DNA of 5,936 nucleotides from Clostridiales bacterium. GTDB taxonomy: Bacteria; Bacillota; Clostridia; UBA1381. The stretch is taken from assembly GCA_003453455.1 (NCBI GenBank), contig DMLG01000020.1, positions 1-5,936 on the forward strand, read 5' to 3'. The first letter of the stretch is position 1; every line of letters begins with the position of its first letter. The notes under the pieces were generated by a model. The model did not search any database and was not told where the DNA came from. It saw nothing but the letters and a program-made list of their open reading frames with translations. The translations under genes were made by a program, and so were the position numbers. Shown here piece by piece: positions 5,611 through 5,936 of this stretch.

Positions 5611-5936
5611 ATGGATACAATGCAGGGACTTAAAAGAACGCATTACTGCGGCGATGTTTCTGAAATAGGTAAAGAAGTGACTGTCGGCGGATTTGTGCAG
5701 AAAATCCGTAATATGGGAACGCTTATTTTTATTGATTTGCGTGACAGGACAGGCATTGTTCAGCTTGCGTTTGATACTGAAACCGAAAAAGAGATTTTTG
5801 AAAAGGCATCTCTTTGCCACAGCGAATATGTTTTGATGGCAAAGGGAGTAGTGCGGGAGCGTGAAAGCAAAAATAGCGCTATAAAAACGGGAAATATAGA
5901 AATATTTGTTACAGACTTACGGGTTTTGGCAAAGGC
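5611..5936 (+). CDS. aspS: Aspartate-tRNA ligase, N-terminal part (cut by window edge)
   Basis: AspRS is a class IIb synthetase that charges tRNA-Asp. Only the first 108 codons and two bases are present; they cover the N-terminal OB-fold that reads the anticodon. The opening GLKRTHYCGDV (6-16) is typical of bacterial AspRS. FIDLRDRTGIVQLAF (40-54) is the conserved OB-fold segment shared by AspRS, AsnRS and LysRS, and VRERESKN (81-88) fits the following strand. The RTHYCG start favours AspRS over AsnRS. The catalytic domain and the bacterial GAD insertion are outside the window, so whether it also charges tRNA-Asn cannot be judged. The ATG directly follows the hisS stop and has a strong ribosome-binding site. 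Confidence 0.94.
   Translation, partial: MDTMQGLKRTHYCGDVSEIGKEVTVGGFVQKIRNMGTLIFIDLRDRTGIVQLAFDTETEKEIFEKASLCHSEYVLMAKGVVRERESKNSAIKTGNIEIFVTDLRVLAK

Noticed and set aside
5293..5820. Antisense open frame of 175 codons across the end of hisS and the start of aspS
   Set aside because: It lies opposite two clear synthetase genes, has no recognisable family and no convincing ribosome-binding site; it is a shadow of their codon use.
1..5936. Novel defence, mobile or CRISPR system
   Set aside because: All long frames are accounted for by conserved housekeeping and envelope genes; there are no direct-repeat arrays, transposase motifs, integrase sites or phage proteins.

Overview
The window looks like chromosomal housekeeping DNA from an AT-rich, low-GC Gram-positive bacterium (Bacillota, probably class Clostridia). 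Three things point there: a CwlD-type amidase together with a SpoVB/MurJ-type flippase, strong sigma-A promoters with AT-rich 17-bp spacers and strong Shine-Dalgarno sequences, and an adjacent hisS-aspS pair, an order also known from Bacillus subtilis. CwlD and SpoVB are spore-cortex proteins in Bacillus, so the organism may form spores. This is an inference from protein likeness, not proof.

Layout. The left part is read on the minus strand. From right to left it holds a SpoVB/MurJ-like lipid flippase (2384-4099), a CNNM/CBS/CorC-domain membrane protein (1036-2316) and a cwlD-like amidase (278-997). An intrinsic terminator follows (236-272), and then serC, running off the left edge (1-161). 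The right part is read on the plus strand: hisS (4360-5610), then the start of aspS (5611 to the right edge) with no base between them. The two halves diverge from 4100-4359, which holds one good sigma-A promoter for each direction and a leader of about 130 nt before hisS.

How the genes fit together. The flippase, CNNM protein and amidase probably form one loosely organised envelope unit, because no terminator separates the first two. The CNNM gene also has its own extended -10 promoter. A perfect 13-bp inverted repeat lies across the start of cwlD, and a sequence resembling a sigma-E promoter lies inside it. cwlD may therefore be held down on read-through transcripts and expressed from its own sporulation promoter. 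serC (serine biosynthesis) is a separate transcription unit. hisS-aspS supplies histidyl- and aspartyl-tRNA.

I found no mobile element, CRISPR array, tRNA or rRNA gene, phage gene or defence system, and nothing that amounts to a new multi-gene system. The points worth a second look are regulatory (the cwlD start region and the hisS leader) or concern residues (the altered membrane domain of the CNNM protein).
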